Origin: CAYWVR01 sp964461715
GTDB lineage: Bacteria > Planctomycetota > Phycisphaerae > FEN-1346
Assembly (NCBI GenBank): GCA_964461715.1
Contig: CAYWVR010000048.1
Coordinates: 1-17,438, forward strand
DNA length: 17,438 bases
Direction: 5' to 3'
Numbering within the stretch: position 1 is the stretch's first letter; each line of letters starts with the position of its first letter. This document shows positions 6,208 through 13,392 of the stretch, piece by piece. The position numbers and the translations under genes are program-made. Under the pieces are notes generated by a model. It saw only the letters and a program-made list of their open reading frames with translations, was not told where the DNA came from and made no database searches.

Positions 6208-7498
6208 TGACCAGCCCCGAGAGGATCTTGGGGTAGAAGTAGGTGGACTTGGGGGGCATGCGCTCGCCTTCGGCGGCGACGGCCTCCAGACTCCAAACCG
6301 GCAAGGGACGGAGCAGGAAAGCCGCGTCGGCCCCCTCCTCATGCACGGCGTCGAAGGCCTGCTGCGCGAGGTGCACGTACCGTAAGCCCATGCGGGAAGC
6401 GTCTTTAACGGCCTCCGGAAGATCGTGCTCGATGACGACACGGCTGAGGATCGCCGGGTCGAGCCGCCGCCACGCCTTCGAGTGGTCCGAGGCGAGGCGA
6501 TCCATAACCTTCTTGTCCTTCAGTTCCAGCACGAACGCCGCGCTCGTGTCGCGGGTCCAGAGGCCGAAGGCGTGGCCGCCGGCCTTGGCCAGATGGTCGC
6601 GCATGCGGGGGCTGGTGGCCTCGGCCCCGGTGTACTCAGTCCACGCGAAATGGGCCTGCGTGGCCTCGCGGAGGGCATCGGCGGTCAAGTCTGAAAGGCC
6701 CTCGATGACCCGGTGCGTCGGCAGGACCGCCAAGCCCGGGTCGTGCATCGAGACGCACATCATGAGGATCGAGTTCGCCGGGTGGTCGTCCTCGATCGCC
6801 TCGCCGGCGGCCCGAAGCTCGTGGCGGTACGCGAGGGCCGTCTCGTAGCGATGGTGCCCGTCGGCAATGTAGAGGGGCTTCGGGGCCATCGTTTCGGCCA
6901 CGCGGTGGAGGACCACGTCGTCGGTGACGGCGAAGAGGCGGTGGATGACGCCCTCCCCGTCGACCGTCTGGACGACGGGCTCGCCGAGGCCCGCCTCGTG
7001 CAGCCGCTCGGCGACGGCGTGATCGGCGTCCGGGAAGAGGCCGAAGATGGGCTCGAGGTTGGCCCGGGTGGCCCGCAGGAGGCGGAGACGATCCTCCTTG
7101 GGGCCCGGCATGGTCTCCTCGTGGGGGTAGACGTCGCCCTCGCCGAGGGGCTCGAGGCCGACGCGGGCCAAGAAGCCCTCCCGGAGGCACTGCTGTCCCT
7201 CGAGCTCGAAGGCCTGCTGGTAGACGTAGAGGGCGGGCTCGTCGTCGCGGCTCAGGATGCCCCCGTTCGCCCACTTCTCCAGCAAATCGGCCGCCCGGGC
7301 GTACTTGTCGGCCCGATCGCCATCGCCGGGTTCGTCGCGGGTGAGGGTCAGGCGAACGATGTTGTGGGGGTGGGTCCGGTAGAGCTCGTCGCGCTCGGCG
7401 GGCGCGATGCAATCGTACGGCGGGGCCGTGACCAAGGCCACCGAGAGGGGATCCCGGGTATTGTAGCGCAGGGCACGGAAAGGCCGGACCGTCGCCAT
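6188..7498 (-). CDS. DUF1015 family protein
   Basis: This 436-aa protein matches the DUF1015 family in length and motifs: 'VTAPPYDCI' (23-31), 'HNIVRLTL' (45-52), 'PHEETMPGPKEDRL' (125-138), 'NLEPIFGLFPDAD' and 'YIADGHHRYETALAYR' (210-225). The histidine pair and Asp in ADGHHRYE are the most conserved feature and suggest an active or metal site. The biochemical role of the family is not firmly established. There is no signal peptide, so it is probably cytosolic. It starts 4 nt after the ahcY stop, so it is very likely translated from the same mRNA. In some bacteria the family is found beside serine or one-carbon genes, which fits the ahcY link loosely. The 3' end overlaps the sulfatase relic. 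Confidence 0.9.
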   Translation of the reverse strand: MATVRPFRALRYNTRDPLSVALVTAPPYDCIAPAERDELYRTHPHNIVRLTLTRDEPGDGDRADKYARAADLLEKWANGGILSRDDEPALYVYQQAFELEGQQCLREGFLARVGLEPLGEGDVYPHEETMPGPKEDRLRLLRATRANLEPIFGLFPDADHAVAERLHEAGLGEPVVQTVDGEGVIHRLFAVTDDVVLHRVAETMAPKPLYIADGHHRYETALAYRHELRAAGEAIEDDHPANSILMMCVSMHDPGLAVLPTHRVIEGLSDLTADALREATQAHFAWTEYTGAEATSPRMRDHLAKAGGHAFGLWTRDTSAAFVLELKDKKVMDRLASDHSKAWRRLDPAILSRVVIEHDLPEAVKDASRMGLRYVHLAQQAFDAVHEEGADAAFLLRPLPVWSLEAVAAEGERMPPKSTYFYPKILSGLVINPLSD

Positions 7499-7502
7499 TC
7501 GC

Positions 7503-8774
7503 TCACGTTCCCATCTCGCTGGAGGCCAGATACTCGACCTGCTCGGGGGTCAGCTCGTCGATGGCGATGCCCATCGTCTCCAGCTTGAGGGCGGCCACCC
7601 ACTCGTCGACCTCGCGTGGGACCTCGTGGACGCGGATCTCCAAGTCGTCGCGCCTCTGGACGACCCATTCGCTGGCCAGGGCCTGGACAGCGAAGCTCAT
7701 GTCCATGACCGAAGCGGGGTGCCCCTCGGCGGCGGCCAGGTTTACGAGCCGCCCATCGGCCAGAAGGAAGACGGTCCGGCCGTCGGGCATCCGGTAAGCG
7801 TCGACGAAGTTGCGGACCTCCTTCTGGATCTCGGCGGCCATCTCGCCGAGGGCGGGAATGTCGATCTCGACGTTGAAATGGCCCGAGTTACAGACGATGG
7901 CCCCGTCCTTCATCACCTCGAAATGCTCACGGCGGAGGACGTTCAGGTTGCCGGTGACGGTGACAAAGAGGTCGCCGATGCGGGCGGCCTTGGCCATGGG
8001 CATGACGGCGAATCCGTCGAGAGTGGCCTCGATGGCCTTCAGGGGGTCGACCTCGGTGACGATGACGTTGGCGCCCAGGCCCTCGGCCCGCATCGCCGTG
8101 CCGCGTCCGCACCAGCCGTACCCCGCCACAACGACCCTCTTGCCCGCGACGAGGATGTCGGTGGCCCGGATGATGCCGTCCAGGGTGCTCTGGCCCGTGC
8201 CGTAGCGGTTGTCGAAGAAGTGCTTGCAGTCGGCGTCGTTGACGGCGACGACGGGGAACTTGAGCTGGCCCTTCGTCTGCATGGCCCGCAGGCGGATGAC
8301 GCCGGTGGTCGTCTCCTCCATCGAGCCGATGACGTTCGCCGCGTCCTCCGGGTAATCGTTCGTCAGGCGGAAGACCAGGTCGCACCCGTCGTCCATGGTA
8401 ATGTTGGGCCTATGGTCGCAGGCGGCCTTGAGGTGGGCGTAGTAGGTGTCGTGGTCCTCGCCCTTGATGGCGTAGGTGGGCACGCCGTACTCCTGGACGA
8501 GGGCCGCGGCCACGTCGTCCTGGGTCGAGAGCGGATTCGAGGCGCACAGCACCAGGTCCGCCCCGCCCGCCTTGAGGGTGCGGCAGAGGTTGGCCGTCTC
8601 GGTGGTGACGTGGAGGCAGGCGCTCATGCGGAGGCCGTCGAAGGGCTTCTCCTTGGTGAAACGCTCGCGGATCACCGCGAGGACCGGCATGTTCGTGTCG
8701 GCCCACTCGATCCGCTTGCGGCCGGCCTCGGCCAGCCCCGGGTCCTTGACGTCATAGCCCATGGTTCGCTCCAT
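7503..8774 (-). CDS. ahcY: S-adenosylhomocysteine hydrolase (adenosylhomocysteinase)
   Basis: AhcY reversibly splits S-adenosylhomocysteine into adenosine and homocysteine, relieving inhibition of SAM-dependent methylation. The 423-aa product has the expected catalytic residues: Asp129 in 'MDDGCDL', Glu154 in 'MEETTTGV', and Lys184, Asp188, Asn189 in 'KHFFDNRYGTGQS'. The NAD-binding loop is GYGWCGRG (218-225). 'HFFDNRYGTGQS' and 'GYGWCGRG', the lack of a long insertion, and the short C-terminus without the usual Tyr-Arg-Tyr end place it with the shorter archaeal/thermophile-like form. The start at 8774 is preferred over an upstream ATG at 8801 because AAAGGA lies 7 nt before it; ATG at 8762 is also possible. 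trpF lies upstream and a DUF1015 gene follows after 4 nt. Confidence 0.95.
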   Translation of the reverse strand: MERTMGYDVKDPGLAEAGRKRIEWADTNMPVLAVIRERFTKEKPFDGLRMSACLHVTTETANLCRTLKAGGADLVLCASNPLSTQDDVAAALVQEYGVPTYAIKGEDHDTYYAHLKAACDHRPNITMDDGCDLVFRLTNDYPEDAANVIGSMEETTTGVIRLRAMQTKGQLKFPVVAVNDADCKHFFDNRYGTGQSTLDGIIRATDILVAGKRVVVAGYGWCGRGTAMRAEGLGANVIVTEVDPLKAIEATLDGFAVMPMAKAARIGDLFVTVTGNLNVLRREHFEVMKDGAIVCNSGHFNVEIDIPALGEMAAEIQKEVRNFVDAYRMPDGRTVFLLADGRLVNLAAAEGHPASVMDMSFAVQALASEWVVQRRDDLEIRVHEVPREVDEWVAALKLETMGIAIDELTPEQVEYLASSEMGT

Positions 8775-8793
8775 CGTGAATTCCTTTCGTTTG

Positions 8794-8848
8794 CCGGGCA
8801 CCCCAGGCCCGGGGCAACCCGGACGGCACGCGCGGCGCGAGCGCCGCG
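8794..8848 (-). promoter_or_regulatory. Structured leader between trpF and ahcY
   Basis: Two hairpins lie in the 75-nt gap. One directly follows the trpF stop (8831-8837 with 8842-8848, 7 bp, tetraloop). The other, nearer ahcY, pairs 8794-8798 with 8818-8822 and, inside it, 8801-8804 with 8811-8814. No T-run follows either. They could limit read-through from trpF or stabilise the ahcY mRNA. I could not match the recalled SAH-riboswitch consensus. Confidence 0.35.
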
Positions 8849-8849
8849 G

Positions 8850-9524
8850 CTAACTCGGCCCGGCTGAGTCACGTACACGCATGGCGGCGGCCAGGAAGGC
8901 CCGCACGCGTTCGGGGTCCTTCTCGCCGGGGGAGGATTCGAGACGGCTGGAGGCGTCCACGCCCCACGGTCGGACCGCCCCGATCGCCTCCTCCACGTTC
9001 TCGGGTCCCAGACCGCCCGAGAGGATAAGCGGCGCCAGCCCCCCTTCGATCATCTCCCGGGCCAAGGTCCAGTCCACCGCCCGGCCCGTCCCGCCCTTCG
9101 GTCCGCCCTCGACGCGGGCGTCCACAAGGTAGGCGTCCGGCAGCCGGACGCCGAGGGCCGTCGCCCGGTCCCGCCAGCCGAGGGCGGCCCGGACGTCTGA
9201 CGGCGTCGCCACACGGAAGGCCTTCAGAACCTTCGCGGGGCCGAGCTCCGCCAGGGCGCCGGCCGGCTCGTCGCCGTGGAGCTGGACGGCCCCAAGGCCC
9301 GCCTCGGCCGCGATCTCGCGGATGCGGCCGGGATCCTCGTCCACAAAGACGCCCACCGGGGCCACCCAGGGCGGCAGGGCCCGGACGATCTCGGCAGCGG
9401 CCTCAACCGTCACCCGTCGGGGGCTCTCGGCAAACACGAGGCCGATGGCATCGGCCCCGGCCGCGGCCGCCGCATGCCCGTACTCAGGCCGCGTGATGCC
9501 GCAGATCTTGGTCCGTACGCGCAT
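8850..9524 (-). CDS. trpF: Phosphoribosylanthranilate isomerase
   Basis: TrpF converts N-(5'-phosphoribosyl)anthranilate to the 1-deoxyribulose form, the third step of tryptophan synthesis, in the cytosol. The 224-aa product is a full-length (beta-alpha)8 barrel. The catalytic base Cys8 is in 'KICGITR' (6-12), 'QLHGDE' is at 81-86, and the catalytic acid Asp135 is in 'YLVDARVEGG'. The phosphate-binding loops are 'LSGGL' (168-172) and 'GVDASSRLE' (188-196). The start at 9524 is set by the family N-terminus 'MRVRTKICGITR'; the open frame extends further upstream without conserved sequence. No other trp genes are in the window, so tryptophan synthesis is scattered here. Confidence 0.95.
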   Translation of the reverse strand: MRVRTKICGITRPEYGHAAAAAGADAIGLVFAESPRRVTVEAAAEIVRALPPWVAPVGVFVDEDPGRIREIAAEAGLGAVQLHGDEPAGALAELGPAKVLKAFRVATPSDVRAALGWRDRATALGVRLPDAYLVDARVEGGPKGGTGRAVDWTLAREMIEGGLAPLILSGGLGPENVEEAIGAVRPWGVDASSRLESSPGEKDPERVRAFLAAAMRVRDSAGPS

Positions 9525-9549
9525 GGCCACCGCCCCACCGAAGCCGCAT

Positions 9550-9578
9550 AAAGTAGACCGCCGGAGGGCCAAAGTCAA
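9550..9578 (-). promoter_or_regulatory. Possible promoter for trpF
   Basis: In the 82-nt gap upstream of trpF, the minus strand carries TTGACT (9573-9578, 5 of 6) and TACTTT (9550-9555, 3 of 6) separated by 17 bp. The -10 is weak. The gap also breaks the otherwise tight gene run, which supports a separate start of transcription here. Confidence 0.35.
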
Positions 9579-9606
9579 CCGTTTTCGAGATGGGAGGGGA
9601 TTGCGC

Positions 9607-10692
9607 TCACTCGGCCGGGCGGCTGGCCAGCCACTGCCGCCAAGCCATCGCATCGGTCCCGAAGTCGCGGTCGGCAATCTGGGCGAGCGCCGCGGCCGCG
9701 CGGCGGCGGAGGGTCACGTCCTCGGCCGAGAGGAGGTCGATGAGGGCCTCAACAGCCCGGACGTCGCCGAGGCGGCCCAGGGCGTCGACAGCGCGGAGCC
9801 GGAGGGCCAAGTCATCCGAGGCCAGGCGGACGATGATCGGCTCGACGGCCCGCGGATCGCCACTTCGGCCGAGGCCCGTGACGGCGGCCAGGCGGACCTC
9901 GCGATCCTCGCTTTCGAGGGCCGCCATCAGTGCCGACACGGCGGCGGGGTCATCCATCTGCGCCAACGCCAGCACAGCTCCGATCCGCACGGCGGGGCTG
10001 ACATCGCTCAGGGCCTCCTCGAGCGGCGCGACGACGCGGTCGCTTCCCACCAGGCCGAGGGCCATGGCCGCCGTCGTCCGCACGCCCGCCTCCCGGGCCT
10101 TGAGCATCTCCGAGAGGGGCTCCACTGCCTTCGCGGCTCGCAGGTCGCCGAGGGCCACCGCCCCGGCCCACTTGTCCCACGCCGCGGGCCCCCGGACCAT
10201 GGTTACGAGGGCGTCGACGGCCTGCGGATCCTCCAGGCGGCCCAGCGCCTCGGCGCCAGCGTGGCGGACGCGAAGGTTCGGGTCGGCCATGAGCTCAAGG
10301 AGCGGCTGAACGGCCCGCGCATCCTTGATGCCCCCGAGGGCCGTGCCGGCCCAGATGCGCATCTCGGGATCCTCGGCCTTGGTCTTCACGATGAGCAGCT
10401 CGACGGCGGGCGAGCCGATCTCGACGAGCGCCGAGCGGGCCAGGCGAGACTCGGGCGTTCCGAAGAGGCCGACGAGGAACGGGACCGCCGGGTCCGCGGC
10501 CTCGCCGAGGCTCCCCAGCAGCCGCACGGCCAGCCGCCGCGTCAACGGGTCGGGCGAGTAGAGATTCGTAAGGAGGGCCTGCACGTCGGGCGGCGCGTCG
10601 GCCGGGATCGTGTCGTTCGGGACGGTCGGCTGGGCCGCGGCGGCGACGGCGAACGAGAGGACAAGGGCAACGACGAGGGCGCGTCTGGGCAT
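9607..10692 (-). CDS. Exported HEAT-repeat protein
   Basis: This 361-aa protein has an N-terminal signal peptide (MPRR followed by a hydrophobic Ala/Val/Leu stretch to about residue 20). It then consists almost entirely of about nine tandem HEAT/PBS-lyase-like repeats of roughly 30 residues. Each carries the pattern 'R-x-x-A-x-x-A-L-G-x-x-x-D-x-x-A-V-x-P-L', for example 'AGAEALGRLEDPQAVDAL' and 'AVTGLGRSGDPRAVEPI'. Such solenoids bind other proteins; no catalytic residue is visible. GAGGT lies about 8 nt before the ATG. It follows another exported HEAT-repeat gene after 57 nt, suggesting a duplicated pair. Confidence 0.88.
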   Translation of the reverse strand: MPRRALVVALVLSFAVAAAAQPTVPNDTIPADAPPDVQALLTNLYSPDPLTRRLAVRLLGSLGEAADPAVPFLVGLFGTPESRLARSALVEIGSPAVELLIVKTKAEDPEMRIWAGTALGGIKDARAVQPLLELMADPNLRVRHAGAEALGRLEDPQAVDALVTMVRGPAAWDKWAGAVALGDLRAAKAVEPLSEMLKAREAGVRTTAAMALGLVGSDRVVAPLEEALSDVSPAVRIGAVLALAQMDDPAAVSALMAALESEDREVRLAAVTGLGRSGDPRAVEPIIVRLASDDLALRLRAVDALGRLGDVRAVEALIDLLSAEDVTLRRRAAAALAQIADRDFGTDAMAWRQWLASRPAE

Positions 10693-10713
10693 GGTCTAAC
10701 CTCACACAAGGAA

Positions 10714-10736
10714 CGCGGCGATCATAGCACGCCGCG
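10714..10736 (-). terminator. Hairpin between the two HEAT-repeat genes
   Basis: CGCGGCG (10714-10720) pairs perfectly with CGCCGCG (10730-10736) around a 9-nt loop in the 57-nt gap. On the minus strand it is followed by a moderately T-rich stretch (TTCCTTGTGT). It may be a weak terminator or an mRNA stability element that sets unequal expression of the two genes. Confidence 0.3.
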
Positions 10737-10749
10737 CGTCGGGCGCCAA

Positions 10750-11985
10750 CTATTCACGCTTCCCGCCCCGGATTCGCTCCAGCGCCTCGCGTGCGAAGAC
10801 CTGCTCGTCCTCCGAGCCCGATTCGGCCAGGGATTCGAGCGGTTCGATCGCCTTCGGGCCGATGCGGTCCAGGGCCTCCAGAACCTCCCGCCGCACGCGT
10901 GCGTACCCGCCGACCTCCTCGCGGATGCCGAAGACGACGCGGCAAGGGTCAACCCCGAGGGCCACGAGCGGCCCGACGGCCCGGACCTCGCCCATCGCCG
11001 CTAGGGCCTCCATCACCCGTCGCACCTCCTGGTAAGACCCGCCGGACTCGAGGGCCCGGAGGAGCACCTCCGCCCCGCGCGGGTCGCGAAGCCGCGCCAG
11101 GGCCCGGACGATGGGCGCGCCGGGCGAGGGGTCCCGGGCCTCCCGCAGCGCGAGGAGCCGCTCCACGACCCGCGGGTCGCCGGTCCCGCCGAGGGCATCG
11201 ATGGCCTCGGGCCGAAGCCCCGGCGGCCCGGCCGCGATCACCTCAAGAAGAGACTCGACCGCCTCCGGGACGCCAATCCACCCCAAGGACCGCACGGCCT
11301 CGACACGGAGCCCGATGAGGGCCTTCTCGTCGGTCGCGGCCGCGAGGAGGGCCTCGGAGGCCTCCTTCGCACCCACGACGCCCAGCGATCGGGCCGCGGC
11401 CGCACGGACTTTCGGGTCCGGATCCTCCTTAAGCGCCACCACCAGCGGCGGGACGACGGCGAGCAACGGAATGCGGCCAAGGGCCCGGGCGGCGATGAGA
11501 CGGTGGGGATCCTCACGGTCCGCCAGGAGGGCGGCCAGCGGCTCGATACCCTCCTCGCTCAAGCGTACGAACCCGTGGGCGGCACACTCGCGGGCCCGTT
11601 CGGTGCCCGTGCGCAGCGTGTTCGCAAGGGCCGCGCGGCCGGGGTCGCCGAGCCCCGCGAGGATGCGGGCGGCCGTCTCGCCAACCGGCTCGACGCGGCG
11701 GAAGCGGGGGTCCGGCATGTCATGGTACTCGCCCGCATCACCGAGGAGCTGCACGAGAAACGGGATGGCGGGCCACACCTTCGTGGGCTCGGCCAGAAGG
11801 GCCGTCGCCGCGTCGTGGGCCTCGCTCAGCGAATGACGCCAGGACGTCCTCCAGAGCTTCTCGAGGAGCGTCCGCGTCTCGGGCGGGAGCTCGGCGGGAA
11901 TGGCCGACTTCGGCGTCGCCGGCCCGATGGTTCCGGCGGCAAGGGGCCCGGCCGCGAGGATAAGGAACAGCGCGGTACGGACCAT
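10750..11985 (-). CDS. Exported HEAT-repeat protein
   Basis: The product is 411 aa from ATG 11985, or 414 aa from ATG 11994. The first ATG overlaps the stop of the upstream gene as ATGA. The inner ATG has GGGGGA at better spacing and begins a cleaner signal peptide (MVRTALFLILAAGPLAAG). The region after about residue 50 is a HEAT/armadillo-like solenoid, with repeats such as 'ARALGRIPLLAVVPPL', 'AARSLGVVGAKEASEAL' and 'AIDALGGTGDPRVVERL'. It differs from the next gene in a longer non-repeat N-terminal segment with 'EYHDMPDPRFRRVEPVGE'. It is probably exported and protein-binding. Overlap with the membrane-protein gene implies translational coupling and a shared job. Confidence 0.87.
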   Translation of the reverse strand: MVRTALFLILAAGPLAAGTIGPATPKSAIPAELPPETRTLLEKLWRTSWRHSLSEAHDAATALLAEPTKVWPAIPFLVQLLGDAGEYHDMPDPRFRRVEPVGETAARILAGLGDPGRAALANTLRTGTERARECAAHGFVRLSEEGIEPLAALLADREDPHRLIAARALGRIPLLAVVPPLVVALKEDPDPKVRAAAARSLGVVGAKEASEALLAAATDEKALIGLRVEAVRSLGWIGVPEAVESLLEVIAAGPPGLRPEAIDALGGTGDPRVVERLLALREARDPSPGAPIVRALARLRDPRGAEVLLRALESGGSYQEVRRVMEALAAMGEVRAVGPLVALGVDPCRVVFGIREEVGGYARVRREVLEALDRIGPKAIEPLESLAESGSEDEQVFAREALERIRGGKRE

Positions 11986-11990
11986 GGTGG

Positions 11991-13271
11991 TCATCCCCCG
12001 AAGTAGCGGCGGACGGCGGCCCGGTCCTCCGGTCGGACCTCGGGCGGCACGGGGGCGGCGACGACGGTCCGCCCTTCCAGCGGACCCTTTTTCGAGGGTG
12101 CGACCGGGGTAACGGCCTCGGGCGACGCATCGAGGGTTGTCGCCGGCGTCGGAGCGGCGGGTTCGGCCACGAGCCCCGCTTCGCTCCGGGCCCCACGGAC
12201 GTAGGCGAGGACGGCCTCGCGGTCCTCGGTCGACACGGGGGCGAGGGCTTCGGTCGCCTCGTCGGCCAGGGCCGCCATCGCCTCGTCGGCCCCGCGTCCC
12301 GTGCGGACCGCCTCGGCGGCGTCCGAGAGCGGGTCGGCGAGGTCCGAAACGTCCGCTTTCTTCGCTCGAGACGCAGCTCCCCTAAGCCCCTCGGCCAGCC
12401 GCAGGCGTCCAGCTTCCGGCAGCCCGCCTTCCTCGGGCGGCATCTTCACGCGGCGGGCGAGATCCCCGGCGGCGGCCCGGGCCCCCGGCCCATCCCCCCG
12501 GCCTGCGGCGGACGCGATGCGCTCAAAAGCCGGATCGTCCACCTGCGCGAGCGCGTCTTCCGCAGCGGCCCGGCGACGATCGGCCTCGGTCACCTGCTTA
12601 TAGACGTCAGCGGTCGCCCTGTCGACGCGGCTCTCCCAGGCGGCCCCGCGCCTCATCTCGGCCACGGCCCGGTCGAGGGCGGCCCGGACGTCGGGGGCAA
12701 GGGTAAATCGGTCCGCCGCTTCCTCCAGCAGTCCGGCCGCGCGGCGGGCGTCCTCCTCCGAGACCGGCACCCCACCCCGCGACGGCACGAACGCCCCGGC
12801 CACCAGGGCCACCGTCACCGCCAAGGCCGCGCGGGCCCGTCGCCCCAAGTCCCGCGAGAGCCGCAGGTCCCTCGCCGCCAGATCCGCGGCCGCCGTCCGA
12901 GCCTCCTCCAGAAGACGCCCGTCCAGGACGCCGGCGGGACGCGTCGTGTCGGCCTCCAGAATCTCCAGGGCCGTGGCCAGCCGCTCTTTGAGGCCAGCCG
13001 CACGATCGGCCCCGGCGGCAGCCTGCTCGAGGCTCGCTCCCTGCACGAAGCGCACGCCGAAGCCGACGACGAAGCCGAGGGGCAGGCAAGCGATCGGCCA
13101 CACGGGATCGGCCCACGCCGCCGGGTAGAGACCGGGCCAGAGCATGCGAACGAGCGTGGCGGCCAAGCCCACGGCCCCGGCGATGGCGAGGCCCGCCAGG
13201 CCCGCCTCGGTCGCGCGCACCAGCAGCAACCGGCGGCGGATGCGTCGAAGCGTGGCGAGGAGCGGGTCCAT
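11991..13271 (-). CDS. Membrane protein of unknown function
   Basis: This 426-aa protein is not assigned to a family. A basic N-terminus ('RRIRRRLLLVR') precedes a hydrophobic helix at about 23-43, a second at about 57-75 and a third at about 146-163. The remaining ~260 residues are soluble, very rich in Ala, Arg, Glu and Asp, mostly helical, with a Pro/Thr-rich linker near 365-400. It ends in 'VRPEDRAAVRRYFGG', an ending reminiscent of large planctomycete membrane proteins whose last residues read P-x-x-Y/E-R...RRYF. The topology suggests a long helical domain on one side of the membrane. A GAGGCGA ribosome-binding site precedes the ATG. It overlaps the start of a HEAT-repeat gene, which is its likeliest partner. 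Confidence 0.75.
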   Translation of the reverse strand: MDPLLATLRRIRRRLLLVRATEAGLAGLAIAGAVGLAATLVRMLWPGLYPAAWADPVWPIACLPLGFVVGFGVRFVQGASLEQAAAGADRAAGLKERLATALEILEADTTRPAGVLDGRLLEEARTAAADLAARDLRLSRDLGRRARAALAVTVALVAGAFVPSRGGVPVSEEDARRAAGLLEEAADRFTLAPDVRAALDRAVAEMRRGAAWESRVDRATADVYKQVTEADRRRAAAEDALAQVDDPAFERIASAAGRGDGPGARAAAGDLARRVKMPPEEGGLPEAGRLRLAEGLRGAASRAKKADVSDLADPLSDAAEAVRTGRGADEAMAALADEATEALAPVSTEDREAVLAYVRGARSEAGLVAEPAAPTPATTLDASPEAVTPVAPSKKGPLEGRTVVAAPVPPEVRPEDRAAVRRYFGG

Positions 13272-13392
13272 GGGATCGCCTCTGACAGGTTATACGATTG
13301 GACGCGACGAGACGGTGGGGGTTCCTGGCCGGGGCGATGATGGCGGCACGGGCCGACAAGCTTTCCGTAACACCCACCCGGGGCTACGCCGG

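Noticed and set aside
8775..8849. SAH riboswitch upstream of ahcY
   Set aside because: The location is right, but the conserved core of the family as I recall it is not present in these 75 nt. Only generic GC-rich hairpins are seen.
7626..8867. Plus-strand open frame (413 codons) opposite ahcY
   Set aside because: The minus strand encodes ahcY with all catalytic residues; the plus frame shows no domain.
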